From Lethocerus indicus (taxonomy: Eukaryota > Arthropoda > Insecta > Hemiptera > Belostomatidae): a DNA stretch of 64,000 bases. Where the stretch lies: NCBI GenBank assembly GCA_019843655.1, contig JACDQD010000003.1, positions 33,654,224 to 33,718,223 of the forward strand. Reading direction: 5' to 3'. The stretch's first letter is position 1, and every line of letters begins with the position of its first letter. The notes under the pieces were generated by a model that had not been told where the DNA came from, did not search any database, and worked only from the letters and a program-made list of their open reading frames with translations. The position numbers and the translations under genes were made by a program. Below, in pieces: positions 1 through 10,799 of this stretch.

Positions 1-21
1 CGTATATAAGTTACGTGGGCC

Positions 22-207
22 TTGAAGAAGGAAAGATCGTCGTCTAATCTGAACAGAATGTCGTCCAAGTATGCGTGCTCATTTATTTCCATATCCTTTT
101 ATACGTTATATAATACAATTGGGAGACTAAATGCAGGTGTTCCTGAGGGAATCCTGTTAATACCCCATTTGACGGCCCTATTAGCTAGCTGTACTCTCGC
201 TGACTAA
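22..207 (+). pseudogene. Reverse-transcriptase fragment of a non-LTR retrotransposon
   Basis: The 61-codon frame contains NAGVPEGILLIPHL. This lines up with the conserved RT block of jockey-type LINEs, usually written (R)AGVPQGSVLGPxLY, just before the catalytic YxDD strand. The frame stops soon after the block, no YADD follows, and no endonuclease or further RT blocks are open nearby. I read it as a decayed, truncated ORF2 piece. It could belong to the same LINE as the 3' fragments elsewhere in the window, but the regions do not overlap, so this cannot be tested here. Confidence 0.4.
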
Positions 208-209
208 TA

Positions 210-1110
210 CGAAAATAAATATAATTTTACAAGGCAGACGAAGTTCACACTCACAAATATATACCGATTGTTGTCCAGAACTTGAAGCGAGGAAAAATCG
301 AACAGAACAATTAAGTGAAATTCAGAATTAACTGAAAAACTTTTCGAATTCCATTTCGACAACATTCCACAGGCTCGAGTCACGAAACTGGCCCCGTATT
401 AATTTCAACCCTCCGAAATACGGCTTTATCTTTATTTTCAAACCCTCTCTTGGGGGGTTGTTGGAGTTGGAGGGTTGGAGGGAGCGGGGGGGGGTGTGGA
501 CACGCGAACTGGATATCCTTTCTGGCCATAAAGAAGGAATGAAACGCTACAGATTTCGATCGATAGATATACTGTAATTATTAATACGGAAAATAAGACG
601 AAATATACGTAAGTGGATACTTACAACAGAATGCGAGAATTTCAAAAGTAGAATATGTCCCTTCGTCAGATTCTAGTCCGAGTTGAAGGCACTGGAACTA
701 ATAATATCAGAATGAAAATGCCTAATGGCCAACAAATAATTGGACAAAACTATACTAAATATATGCAGAAAAAGGGAAAAGTGCCAACAGTAAATATAAG
801 CGTTCATTATGATCGCTGAATTGCAAACAAAAAGTGTACAAAAACAGCACTTGATTTGCGCCGTTACGACGCACCGAAATGAGAACTAGTCGTAGGGGTA
901 CAAAAGTACATAATTCCGCCACCTATGAATATATCACTTTTTATGTATAAATTTATACGTGTGTATAGATTAAGGTACTGGAATATTCTGGAAGGTTCCC
1001 TCGTGTTCGATTTCATCGACGGAGTTGGAAAATTTATTCGAGAAAAAAAAAATCGATGCATAAATATTGGTTCAATTAGCAGGCTGCCTTTTTAAACATT
1101 TTATTTTATA
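210..1110. other. No recognisable feature
   Basis: AT-rich DNA with a G-rich patch near 460-500. Open frames are short and overlapping, and I recognise no repeat family or RNA. Confidence 0.5.
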
Positions 1111-1310
1111 TTAGGGGTATCCAAAAGTAATCGACAATTTGATAAGATTTATTTTGGTCTTGAGGAGTTCTTCAAGAGGGAAATCGAAAATTCGCCGGAA
1201 AAGTGGCAGAGAGTTGTCGATAATATCGGTGAATATATAGTAGATTAATAATTAAAGTTTCATTTTTAGCAAAATAAAATGATGTTGATTACTTTTGTGT
1301 AACCCTAATA
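1111..1310 (+). mobile_element. MAR-S copy: miniature mariner with transposase C-terminus
   Basis: Reference copy for the MAR-S family. It begins TTAGGGGTATCCAAAAGTAATC and ends with the inverse, GATTACTTTTGTGTAACCCTAATA, beside TA dinucleotides as expected for a mariner target. Inside, one frame reads EIENSPEKWQRVVDNIGEY followed by IVD and a stop. This matches the C-terminal end of mariner transposases, typically RGIxxLPERWxKxIDxxGEYxxD. The 5' nine-tenths of the transposase, including the DDD triad, is missing. The element is therefore a non-autonomous internal-deletion derivative. The strand given is the direction of the transposase remnant. Confidence 0.8.
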
Positions 1311-1396
1311 CAATCAAATTTTACAAGTTGTAGGTACAATTTTTGTAGGATTTTTCTTTTATCGCACGATTTACTGAAATAAAGGAAACCACAAAA

Positions 1397-1688
1397 TTAT
1401 GGAACGTGATGGATGATGGAGGAGATAGAGTGACCGAACGAGGAAATTAGGATGAGGATTAACTCGAAGAACGGGGATTTTTGAGGATTGGGGGATGGAG
1501 CATTGAGGATGGTTTTGACCATCAAGGACCAAGGACCAAAAGGACATTTTGGACGCCAGCGATGTTGGATATCATAGTGCAAGAACCCACCAGCATAGTA
1601 CTATTCCATTGAGTCCATATCGGTTTTAATATCGCTTTGTATATTGTTAGTTACTTGGCTAAGGTGAATTTTGATTTTTAGAACACTA
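1397..1688 (-). mobile_element. Jockey-like LINE 3' fragment, decayed
   Basis: On the minus strand the order of segments matches the better copies at 9.3 and 45.97 kb. These are the region before RxYGxELWG, then the block corresponding to FQSKVLRTILNAP (here the GGAGCATTGAGGATGG stretch), then the C-terminal end. Stops and small indels break the frame. Only the last part of ORF2 is present, the usual 5' truncation of LINE insertions. Confidence 0.6.
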
Positions 1689-1697
1689 AACACGTTT

Positions 1698-1786
1698 GGA
1701 GGATGCCCAGAAATCATCCAAAGTGCCAAAGTGGTACAAAACCGGTCTAGCAAAAGACCAAACCGAAACACACACGAAATCTACGG
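1698..1786. mobile_element. FB right-arm fragment
   Basis: Starts GGATGCCCAGAAATCATCC and runs through ACCGGTCTAGCAAAAGACCAAACCG to CACGAAATCTACGG. This is the right half of an FB element (full description at 41.16 kb). About 40 bp are lost near the TACTGAAGATGGCGAGCGG segment, and the terminal AACAGGTATGTTAA end is missing. Confidence 0.65.
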
Positions 1787-2410
1787 TTTCGAGTCTGATA
1801 TGGGGATCAATAGAATATTAAATTCACAATTTTCTTTTACCTGATCTCATCCGCTATTGACCACTTTTCAGCTTAATTCCGTGTTGAAGTTTTACATTTC
1901 TATTCTTGGGGGACTTAATAAAAGAAGTTTCGAATAAGTCCTCGCTCGTATCGCCTTGATAGATTGCCTCGACGGAGTCTTTTTTATTTATTCGGCGTTC
2001 GGCTAAGTCTCATCCATCTAAACCACGATTATAGCCATAAGCTACATGAGTTTCCCCTTTACGGCCGCGTTATTTATTGTATCGGTGCGTCTGAGATAGA
2101 CAAAATAGAATAAATATATATATATATTTAGTGTATTTCCTGTACGCGACTTGTGTACGTCCTGATGAAGGCGAAGCCGAGTGTAAAACTTTAAACTTGT
2201 CAACGCTTAAAATTCAAAACTGAAATCGAACTAAAACTTAAACTCTAATTTCCATTATTTAACATAACCCGATTACCATAACATGACTGTGGACAATACA
2301 GGCATATTCAGTCTTAATACTCGCATACATAAATTTAGAAAGGCCCGCGGGCCGGAATGTATCATGTATCGATACAAGATTTTAGTGTACAAATAAAATA
2401 TTTTAAATAA

Positions 2411-2459
2411 AATCTGCGGTATTCCAACCCCTCGCAGACCACAAAACAGGTATGTTAAA
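2411..2459. mobile_element. FB right terminus alone
   Basis: A clean 49-bp terminal segment, CTGCGGTATTCCAACCCCTC through CACAAAACAGGTATGTTAA. No FB arm precedes it. It may be the detached end of the fragment at 1.7 kb, separated by about 620 bp, or an independent deletion. Confidence 0.7.
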
Positions 2460-2639
2460 CCGGAATATTTTATAGTTTTACAACACAATTTTCCTTGAAT
2501 TGAATTTTTCATTTGAAAACTAACCGTGTACCGATCACGATGGTACACTTCATTGACGGGCAAGTGGTTCGAAACTGGCGTAAATATCGCTACAAAAAGA
2601 CGACGCCTTTTACAACAAATATATATAAAATTAGTGTGT

Positions 2640-3760
2640 GAAAAATAAACATTTCTAGATTAGAAGAAACGGTTTTTTAGAAATGTTAACAAAAAAAACT
2701 AAACTTTTGTTCGGTCGCCGCCAACAAACTTTCCCATCGCGCCAAATTGATAACTGATTGATAGGAGATATTTTAAATGAAAATTTTAATAAAAGAAAAC
2801 CTTTGAAATAGTTTCAACAGAGTTCGTTTTTGGGCCTAGATTTAGACCATTTCGATAGGGAGTCGGGTGGGTTAGTATCGGACGCCGTTTTAATCTGATC
2901 TCAGATAATTTTCTGGTATATTTTGGAATTTTCCGGAATTTTCTTCAGTCATTTTTCCTTCTTCAGAAAATAGACTTTGTTTGAAAACGTCTCGACCAGC
3001 GGGGTTCGAACCCCCGGCCGTGCTTATTCCTTAACTTTAGACACCGATATCGAGTCATTTGCGTACGAAATGTGTTCCGTAGAATCGTTTCGGGTTCTCG
3101 CCCTCTCCAGTAGAATTCTATCAGTTTATCGCCGTGAAAATACAGTTATATTCAAGAAAAAATTGTCCTCCAAATAATAATTTTAAAATCTTGAAAGCCC
3201 GACTTAGAAACAAAGAGTTAACTTACACAAATTGTTTTCTGTTGGCTTAGAATTACCGACTTGAAAGATATTTTAACAAAATTAAAAAAAACTGGAAACA
3301 GTTCCGACAGTGTTTACACAGGCTTAAACCTTTCGTTCTTGTATAAATACTGATTTTGAACTTGAATTGAAATAACTTCTCCGAACTCGTAATTAAATTT
3401 CTTTTTTATTGGTTTACAATTACCAATTACCACTTTTGACTAGCGTTATTGTTTTTCCGCTAGGGGTGAATTTCCAGTTATTTCAACAGCATATCTTCCG
3501 ACTGTTTTCATTTGAACAACTGGAATTTATACGAGGAGACATTTTGCGTACTCGAATAGCCTTGAAAATCCAGAAAAAACCCATCGTTCCTGCATATTAT
3601 TTTAGCGTCGATCTTCTCCATTAGACGTCAATAAGCCCTCCCTTGTAACCTCCGCCCCTTGCTTTATGTCGCTCGTTCATAATTTTATTCTGTTTTCTCT
3701 CGGCGGTTTTATGACTCCAAAACTTTTTTTTTCAACTTTATTTATTGTACAATCGACTAT
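2640..3760. other. No recognisable feature
   Basis: AT-rich unique DNA. A perfect 5-bp stem around TTCGAAC (2999-3015) mimics a tRNA T-arm. No matching acceptor strand lies upstream, so I do not call a tRNA. Confidence 0.5.
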
Positions 3761-3769
3761 ACGCCAGGT

Positions 3770-3990
3770 ACAATTGCGCGGTTTGTTTGCATTAAGGATG
3801 CTACCGGAAGGACTTTTGACCGGAATGTTTGGATGCGAGCGATGTCGGAACCCAGCATAGTTCTGTTCCGTATGTCAGTGTCGGTTTTGAAAACAGGTCT
3901 CGACAGTCCAAATTTACGATTTATATCCGTTCTTTTCAGTCGGGTATGGGGGTTTTTTCGCAACCTGATATCTCTGTATACGATGTCGAG
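3770..3990 (-). mobile_element. Jockey-like LINE 3' fragment, internally deleted
   Basis: The minus-strand frame contains HTRLKRTDINRKFG, then DIARIQTFRSKVLP. These correspond to HxRLKRIDLNRKF and xIxRFQSKVLR in the other copies. The WTYGxELWG region between them is degraded. Both ends fade into unrelated sequence. Confidence 0.55.
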
Positions 3991-4084
3991 GAACTGATGC
4001 CGACGGAGTTGCAGCAGGACGACGACTGTTCGCAAATCTGAAAATATCCCATTGACGCTAGTAATAATTGACTTCTCAATTTCT

Positions 4085-4262
4085 AGACCGGGTACAGTTT
4101 ATTGGTGGCGATATTGGAGCCGGGAATGTATAATAATTGTGGACGGTCCGATAAAGCTGTAAGATAATATATGTGCGTTTGGAGGCGACGGTGGCGCCAT
4201 CTTGTGCCGGCCGGCCGACGGACCAATCGGAATCGGCGTACGGCCGGCTTGGCCACGCCCAC
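4085..4262. promoter_or_regulatory. Candidate regulatory module (CCAAT, YY1/Pho-like, GC-box)
   Basis: Clustered motif matches: TATTGGTGG (inverted CCAAT), GGTGGCGCCATCTTG (contains AAGATGGC on the minus strand, the YY1/Pleiohomeotic core), GGACCAATCGG (CCAAT), and GGCCACGCCCAC (GC-box/KLF-like GTGGGCGTGG inverted). The stretch is GC-rich against AT-rich surroundings, and a T/C-rich tract follows. The motifs are seen in the sequence; function is inference, and no linked exon was identified. Confidence 0.25.
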
Positions 4263-4499
4263 AGCTCCAGCAATATCCTTTTTTCCTTTTTTCTTTTTTC
4301 CCCCCCACTTATTTTATTTCTATTTTTTTTCCATTCGAACTCCGCTCTCCGCCGCTCCTCTTCTCGGCGTAGAATGCTGACCGCACAGCATAATAATATA
4401 TTGTACGAGAGCCGGTCATCTCAACAGACAAAGCTGTACAGAAACTCACAGGACCACATTTTATACGACAAATTATTAATATACAAACGTCTGGGTTCG

Positions 4500-4690
4500 T
4501 GATGTTTCTGTCTCCTCTCGCCGGTCTCGTCTTTTGCTAGACCGGTTTCGGCCGCTCGCCATCTTCAGTAGCGCTGTGTTAGTCACTGTTAGCACTTTGG
4601 ATGTTTTTTGGGCACTTTCACATGTACTGTACTGTCTGTCAGTATGTCAGTCGTTTATATATATGTGTTCTGTTATTGTTATTGGGGGAT
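4500..4690. mobile_element. FB left arm with internal segment
   Basis: Runs from GTTTCTGTCTCCTCTCGCCGG through TTTTGCTAGACCGGTTTCGG and GCCATCTTCAGTAGCGCTG into a T-rich segment (TCTGTCAGTATGTCAGTCG, then TTGTTATTG). That segment also follows the left arm at 48.2 kb and appears inverted at 62.89 kb, so it is probably part of the element's core. The terminal CATACCTG end and the right arm are missing. Confidence 0.65.
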
Positions 4691-5040
4691 TGTGTTTGTC
4701 TTCGGATTTTGTTAATCCGTTTTCTAAGTGTGAGTCAGATTGTCGGAAGGGGATGGTGTGATCCTTTTAATAGGATTATGGGGGTAAATATGGCGTCACT
4801 CTGGGAATTAATTTTCTCATTTATAATTTTGTTTTTCTTATGTTTGAAGATTTCCAAGGTTTTCTCATAATATCCAATTCTTTTCCTTTTTTTGCCTGGG
4901 TGTAATAACTTTAATGATCTTTTGATGTTCATTGTTTCGTGTCCGGAGTTTGTGATGATGTGGTTGGCGAAATTGAAATCTGTTTTGTATTTTATGGCTC
5001 GGATATTTTCATAGATACAAGGAACAATAACACAAGAAAT

Positions 5041-5135
5041 CGGTCTAGCAAAAGACCAAACCGGCGAGAGGAGACAGAAACATCACGAACCTACAGTATT
5101 CCAACCCCTCGAAGATCACAAAACAGGTATGTTAA
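5041..5135. mobile_element. FB right arm with terminus
   Basis: CGGTCTAGCAAAAGACCAAACCGGCGAG is cut short here, but the rest is complete through GAAACATCACGAACCTACAG, CCAACCCCTCGAAGATCAC and AACAGGTATGTTAA. It lies 47 bp from the next FB copy, which starts with the opposite end, so the two termini face each other. Confidence 0.7.
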
Positions 5136-5182
5136 ACCCTAAGGTCCTTTTATTGATCGTCAAAACTAAAACTCTTCAGTTT

Positions 5183-5398
5183 TGAACATACCTGTTTTGT
5201 GGTCTCTGGCTAGGGGTTGGAATACCGTAGATTTGTTGTGCTTCTGTCTCCTCTCGCCGGTCTGAATTTTTTTGCCAGAGACCGGTTTCGGCCGCTCGCC
5301 ATCTTCAGTAGCGCTGTCACTATCGGCACTTTGGATGGACCAAAGGACCTCACCCCCGTCCAAACCGGCGAGAGGAGACAGAAGAAAGACAACAAATC
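5183..5398. mobile_element. FB element, internally deleted
   Basis: Starts GAACATACCTGTTTTGTGG and carries a full left arm through GCGCTGTCACTATCGGCACTT. It then jumps to part of the right arm (CCAAACCGGCGAGAGGAGAC). The right terminal 40 bp are absent; the sequence passes into the non-FB arm of the 5.4-6.2 kb inverted repeat. Confidence 0.75.
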
Positions 5399-6160
5399 CA
5401 GTGTGGAACTCTTCAGTAAAGGATCTAATAAAATACACGTGATAAAGTTCGAGAATATCGAAACTTATAAACCGAATTCTATGACGGACTAATTAGGCCA
5501 TTTTCAAATCCTCGAAAAAATTTAGATGGACAGGAACGAGCGCAACAGATCTCTGTTGTAAGAGGAGCCATATTTAATACGGGATTTATTTTAAACCCTG
5601 TCTAATTTCGAAAACTGTACAGTTCCGGGTAATTTCTCAAGTTCTTGATTCAGAATTCATCAAAGCTGACGCTTCGCAACAACTGGTTAATGACGGCGAG
5701 AATTATCGGGTTTGAAACACTTTCGCCGACTAGTTTATCCCTCTATCCCGGTGGCTTGAAAATCCGGATTGAATTTTCGAAACTCGGCCCAAATTTCGTC
5801 GATATTTCCCCAGCCGTTTGAGCTACAACAACATTTGCGCCCCGAATTTAGTAGGGTAAAATCCTCCTTGGACATCTCGCCTATTCTAAGGTCCTGAAAT
5901 AAGTGTCTGTCCTAAATGTATTACACCATTTTCTGTTTTCCTGTAAATATAAATGGCCATCTAAATCGCAATAGCTGTTTATTTTAACTGCGGAAATCGA
6001 TGGATTTGAGAATGGCCTAATTAGTCCGTCATAGAATTCGGTTTGTAAGTTTCTATATTCTCAACTTTATCGTGTGTATTTTATTAGGTACTTTACTGAA
6101 GAGTTTTATCGTAGATTTTTTGTGTTTCTGTCTCCTCTATTGCCGGCCCGCTCTATTGCT
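5365..6160. repeat. Inverted repeat: arms 5365-5515 and 5998-6160
   Basis: The left arm TGGAACTCTTCAGTAAAGG...GACGGACTAATTAGGCCATTTTC is found as its reverse complement at 5998-6112 with only a handful of mismatches over about 105 bp. It continues into inverted FB arms (GGAGAGGAGAC-type sequence at about 5370-5392 against TCTGTCTCCTCT at 6127-6138). A 480-bp spacer with no recognised content separates the arms. Confidence 0.8.
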
Positions 6161-6262
6161 AGACCGGTTTCGGCTGCTCGCCGTCTTCAGTAGGCTCGCT
6201 GTCGACAGTCACAAGTGACAGTGACAGTGCGGTGGCGGGCAGCCGAAACCGTTCGGGGATCG
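6108..6262. mobile_element. FB left arm, truncated, with arm switch
   Basis: TCGTAGATTTTTTGTGTTTC through CTAGACCGGTTTCGGCTGCTCGCCGTCTTCAGTAGG. A short run of CAGTGACA words follows, then the inverse arm piece GCAGCCGAAACCG. Neither terminal end is present. Confidence 0.65.
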
Positions 6263-6569
6263 AATTGTAAATTGAAAATGATGAATATATTTTACACTCG
6301 AGTATTTTATCGAATTTTGTACAGTGGGCGCGCGTAAATTAGCGATAATTGTTAATTTTTTAAAACGGTCAGTTTTGACCTCTCGTCGTGTGTCACGGAC
6401 TTCAGAAGACGTCGAGTTTACGTTTTATTTTTTGGGGGCGGCTTTTATACCGAAATAAAGAGGATGAGAAGAGCTTCAACAATACGTATAAGATATGTAA
6501 ACTTTTTATATTTGTACAATCAACATTGAATGTTATAAGTACAAATGCTGTATGTATTTATTTTTAAGC

Positions 6570-6885
6570 CGTCGCTACGGGGGTGTATAATGTGGGAGGG
6601 ATTGGGATGAGGGGAAAGGCGGGAGTGGAACTTCGGTAATCGGGATTTTGTGACTTCGTCGACTGTTGGTATGTTGAGGATGGATTGTGTGGTTGGAAAC
6701 ATACCCGGGGGGGAGCATTAAGGATGGTACGAAGGACTTTCGTCCAGAAATCTCTGGATGCGAGCGATGTCAGCTTTGCATATTGTCAGTCTGTTACTTA
6801 AGATCAATTTCGATGTCCGTCTTAGTAATGGCCTTAAGAGTCCAAATTTTCGGTTTAAGTCCATTCTTTTGAGTCGGCTATGGGG
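6570..6885 (-). mobile_element. Jockey-like LINE 3' fragment
   Basis: The minus strand carries, in order, the SRLKRMDLNRKF-like segment (around 6850-6885), LLRPLL-like sequence, the CxxIARIQRF-like region, and IPTVDEVTKSRLPKFHSRL followed by SPHPNP at the C-terminal end. Frames shift at least twice and the FQSKVLRTILNAP block is disrupted by deletions. Confidence 0.65.
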
Positions 6886-7376
6886 ATAGATATCTAGACA
6901 ACGCTGCCAATCTGTGTGTACATAATTGAGTGCATGAAATTCTTCTATTATTTTTAGGCAACAACCTAATAGATAACTGTCGAGAAATTAAAACAGTCGA
7001 GTCTTCCATTTCTCCACTCCGCATTAAATCATTCGATAATGGGCCCGAAGTTGAAAATTGACTTGGAAGTCGCAAAATTTATTACGGCCGCATTCGCTCC
7101 GGACGGATAGCATATTTTAGCGTCACCTACCGTCGGGTAATATTTATTCATAGAAAATGGTCCGCTAATTCATCGGGCCCTGGGGAAATAGACGCCGTAA
7201 TTCAATAGTGACGACGTTTCCGTCAGCGCTGGACGAGTTGAGTGGGAGGAAAATTCAAATTTTCCACGCTCAAATGAATGTTTTCCTAGACCGAATTCCT
7301 GTTGGAAGTCCGGTACTTGGGACAGAATATATATCGCGTTACGAACAAATTACTAATTTAAATCCTTGTTACTAGT

Positions 7377-7684
7377 TTAACATACCTGTTTTGTGGTCTG
7401 CCAGGGGTTGGAATACCCCTATTATTTGTTCTGTTTCTCTGTCTCCTCTCGCCGGTTCGGTCTTTTGCTAGACCGGTTTCGGCTGCTGCTCGCCGTATCT
7501 TCAGTAGCGGGGTGTTAGAGTCACTGTTGACAGTGACACAGTGCAGTGAGGATGCCCGAAGAAAGACATCCAAAGTGGCGACAGCGACTAACACAGCGCT
7601 ACTGAAGATGGCGAGCAGCCGAAACCCCGGTCTGGCAAAAGACCGAATCGGCGAGAGGAGACAGAAACACCACAAACCGACGGC
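7377..7684. mobile_element. FB element, both arms, left end only
   Basis: TTAACATACCTGTTTTGTGG opens a full left arm to GTGTTAGAGTCACTGTTGACAG. The right arm follows directly from CAGTGAGGATGCCCGAAG to GAAACACCACAAACCGACGG. The arms fold back over about 150 bp. The right terminal segment (CCAACCCCTC...GGTATGTTAA) is absent. Confidence 0.8.
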
Positions 7685-7689
7685 ATCCT

Positions 7690-8430
7690 TGTTACGTTTC
7701 TGTTCGAAAGTCCCCGTAAATAAAATAAAATGGTTTTCTCTTCAACAATGCCCAGGACAGAGTTTTTCTTCGATATTTGATTTTGCAATTTCTCTCACTA
7801 AAGACATCCGAAAAACCCCAATAAGTCTCAAGGCATCCCAAAGAAGTTTAAATCTTTCTCAGCAGTATGACGCTGGAGTTTTAATATTAGTTTATTGCTA
7901 ATTATTGACGTGGTATATCAATAAAATCGTCAATATAAAAACTTATTAAGTTTCACTTCGAATCCACTTTCTCGATGCAACAGCGAGAGACAATTTTATT
8001 CTAACTTTACAAAAATATTCATGTATCGAACAACATTTGTGTAAATTGTCTACGATCTTGTATTTGTATATTTAAAGAGAAAAAATAATTCATATTGGCC
8101 TGCTCATACCTCGTGTACCGCCATACGTCGTATTAACTGGCGAACACTAAGGAATCGGCGGTACACTGACGTCTGTGCGACGTCATAAATTTACCTGTAA
8201 TTACCTATTATTACCAGAATTGTAGGCGGTGCAGTACATCAATTTAGACGACCATTTATTTCACTCTGAACGATGTACAAATTTGGATTTACAAATGTAT
8301 ATATCGTGACGCGGGATTTTCTACAGTTAGAGATATCGGGACTTAATCGGGAAATGTTGAAAAATCGACGAGAACTTAATCTTTTCAACGTCTGCTGTGT
8401 AAAAGTTTAAAATTTGTGGATAATAAACGA
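7690..8430. other. No recognisable feature
   Basis: AT-rich unique DNA; no long frame or recognised repeat. Confidence 0.5.
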
Positions 8431-8439
8431 GCGAAAATG

Positions 8440-8530
8440 TCCGCGTCCAGAACTTTAAATATCACTGAATTGCGGCAGTAATCGCGTAATACTTTGGGGT
8501 AGAACCTCGATCGGCAGGGGTTGAATAGGG
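8440..8530 (+). repeat. tRNA/SINE-like dispersed motif, copy 1
   Basis: TATCACTGAATTGCGGCAGTAATCGCGTAATAC, then GAACCTCGATCGGCAGGGGTTGA. The same word order recurs near 21.31, 49.53 and 59.13 kb. The GGGGTTGA end resembles a degenerate Pol III B box. Confidence 0.4.
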
Positions 8531-8699
8531 TTTTTCCTGTGTCCGGAAAAATCTCTCTGATCGAATAATATTCCACATTCGTTGGTTCGCGATGAAATTC
8601 TAAAATTTCCTTTTACCCAATACCTTATTCGTTAAATGCGCGATCCCACCGTGAATTGGAGAAATTCGATAATACTTCGTTACGAATGATATGGTCGAT

Positions 8700-9230
8700 A
8701 CTGTGCTAGGGGGGCTTAACGAGGGACGGTCAAGTCCCATTGACGTTCGTTAAAGGGCGGGAGAGCTCGAACACGTGTCAACGTGTCGCCCTCAAGGGCA
8801 ACAACACACGTGGCCCCGGAATAACTCATCACATTTGAACGGTGATAGTTTTAGAAAAATTATTACTACTATTCAAAAGTCTACAGGTACAAATGCTAAT
8901 TATAATACCTGTTATTTCTCAATTTGATTACCAAATATTGGGGGGGGGTTACTACCACCGGTTTCAGCTTTTCGCCATTCGACGAGATACCACTGTACGA
9001 ATGCTTCGAAACCGGTCTATATTAGCACGAACAATGCATTGGATTCGGGACTGAAATTTGTCTATATTTCCGTATAACTTTTAAGACCTGTATTCTAGTC
9101 TGAGGTCGGAGACATATCAGCGCGGTACTTTGGTTGTTTTCAAACTAATATTTTCGACTGTAAAGTCCGAATTTTCTGAACTCCACACAGTTCATGCACT
9201 CAGGTCCGTATTGTTTTAAGTACAGTGTTG
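8700..9230. other. Low-complexity and unique DNA, no gene seen
   Basis: Contains a G run near 8940-8947 and an FB-like GCTTCGAAACCGGTCTA word at 9003 that is too short to assign. Confidence 0.4.
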
Positions 9231-9289
9231 TACAGTAGTAATTTATTGTTTATAATTCAGATCTGTTGTCCAGTGATGTAATTAGTTGT

Positions 9290-9665
9290 TTGTGCGTGGA
9301 TTCCGTATCCACGTGGAATCCCCGTAGCCGACTCAAAAGAATCGACTTAAACAGAAAATTTTGACTCTTAAGGCCGTTACTAAAACGAACATCGAAATTG
9401 ACGTTACGTAACAAACTGACAATACTTAAACCGACACGGACATACGGTATAGAGCTATGGGGTTCCACCGAGACATCCGACATCGCTCCCATCCTGAGAT
9501 TTCAATCGAAAGTCCTCCGCACCATCCTTAATGCTCCCCCCGGTGTGTTTCTACATGACCTCAACATACCGACAGTCGACGAAGTCACACAATCCCGGTT
9601 CCCGAAGTTCCACTCCCGCCTTTCTCCTCACATCCCAATCCACTCGTTCAGTCCCGGCACTTAAA
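9290..9665 (+). mobile_element. Jockey-like LINE 3' fragment, best copy
   Basis: Encodes the C-terminal end of ORF2 downstream of the RT core. An 88-codon open frame contains LRNKLTILKPTRTYGIELWG, then ILRFQSKVLRTILNAPPG, then LNIPTVDEVTQSRFPKFHSRL. In jockey-clade proteins the same order reads LRxKLxLYKxxLKPxWTYGxxLWG, IxxFQxKxLRxIxNAPWY and LxIPTVxE, ending in a His/Arg-rich tail. Upstream, STWNPR-DSKESTxTENF-type sequence is in another frame (frameshift near 9390). The RT catalytic region and endonuclease are missing. Confidence 0.8.
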
Positions 9666-9959
9666 CGCCTCCGGCCCGGAGATCACCTCGGACAGTAATT
9701 GAATCGTGTCAAAAAAAGCTATACAGCGAAAATTATTTTTTTACCGCCTCGTTCCCTCTGGCGCTATCCCGATCCCGTTCCGGCCGGTCGTTCGCCTCGT
9801 TTTCGCCTTCCGATCGCCATCTGCGTAGCGCGTATAACGCCATTAGGAAATAAATAATGGACAAAAGGAGAACTGGGCGCCGAGCGGCGAGAGATCGTGG
9901 ACTATTATTCACGGCCCGCTCTCGGCGGGTTTTCTTCGTTTTGTAGCCGTCCAATTTGA

Positions 9960-10112
9960 TTTAGGTAGGCGCTGTGGGCGTGGCCCGAGGGTGGCCGTCC
10001 GGCGCTGTGATTGGCGGGCGGCGGGGCCGGGGGCGTGGCCGGGGGGGCGGGGCCGGGTGCCGGGGGCGGGGCCGGTGGTAGGGGCGCCTCCGCAGGATCT
10101 CCGGCCCCGCAA
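9960..10112. promoter_or_regulatory. GC-box / CCAAT island
   Basis: Sharply GC-rich island in AT-rich DNA. It has GTGGGCGTGGCC, CTGTGATTGGCGGGCGG (inverted CCAAT), then three or more GGGGCGGGGCC-type words in 80 bp. These resemble Sp/KLF/EGR sites, and the mix matches the 4.1-kb module. It may be a CpG-island-like promoter or enhancer, or simple GC-repeat expansion. No TATA box or exon can be tied to it. Confidence 0.3.
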
Positions 10113-10471
10113 TTAGCTTAGTGTTCTCCAGGACTCCTCCGCGGAACCTAGTCCTTTATCTCGTTCAATCTCGTTGGGGCCATTTTTTTTTCTTGTTTGT
10201 ACATACATCTATTTTTTTCGGAATAATTTATTCGACGGTAGTTCGCTTACGATTTTTCGGTCGCCTAGTCCTTCCCTGTTGCCGCATCCGACGCTGTGAT
10301 AATTGAGGCTGTCCAGAAGGAGAGAGATCGACGCCGGATTGCTTCCAGGTGTCCATTACCCAGGTATGTTGTAGTTCATCTATCTAATTCTCGTCCGTTT
10401 TCAAAAATTTCCTCCACTTTTTTTGGTCGGTCGGTGCAAATTTACCCAAACCAAAACCTCCTTTCTACATT

Positions 10472-10781
10472 ATTGGGTTGACAGCTAAGTAATTGCGGAA
10501 TTCACCGACAAGTGGCGTTGTACATATCTTTAAGTACGTCAACATATTCAGCTTCTCGAGCAAGAATCGATAATGGCCTTTATTCGGTCATCGGCGACCC
10601 AGTTACGAGCCCGTGAGGCGTTAACGCCTTTGCGAAAATAAAAAAGCGAAATTGTATTTCTGATAACTGAATGTTTCACAGAAAGGACCAAAGCAAAGAT
10701 GTCCTTAAGACGCACATAAAAATACGTACAACGCCACTTGTTCGGTGAATTCCGCAATTACTTAGCCGTCGACCCAATAAT
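10472..10781 (-). mobile_element. Mariner derivative with near-full inverted ends
   Basis: The ends TATTGGGTTGACAGCTAAGTAATTGCGGAATT and AATTCCGCAATTACTTAGCCGTCGACCCAATAATA are imperfect inverted repeats of the mariner type found in many insects (TTGGGTTGGCAACTAAGTAATTGCGG). The inverted match extends through the AAGTGGCGTTGTAC region to about 70 bp. The minus strand keeps a scrap of the transposase N-terminus: FRKGVNASRA (family FRKGxNAxxA, first helix of the HTH domain), and downstream DDRIKAIIDS. No catalytic region remains. Confidence 0.8.
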
Positions 10782-10799
10782 ATTTAATCGTACAAACGA

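Noticed and set aside
2999..3015. tRNA-like T-arm around TTCGAAC
   Set aside because: No acceptor or anticodon stem can be paired upstream.
7512..7901. 129-codon plus-strand frame
   Set aside because: First half is FB right arm; the remainder has no protein family features.
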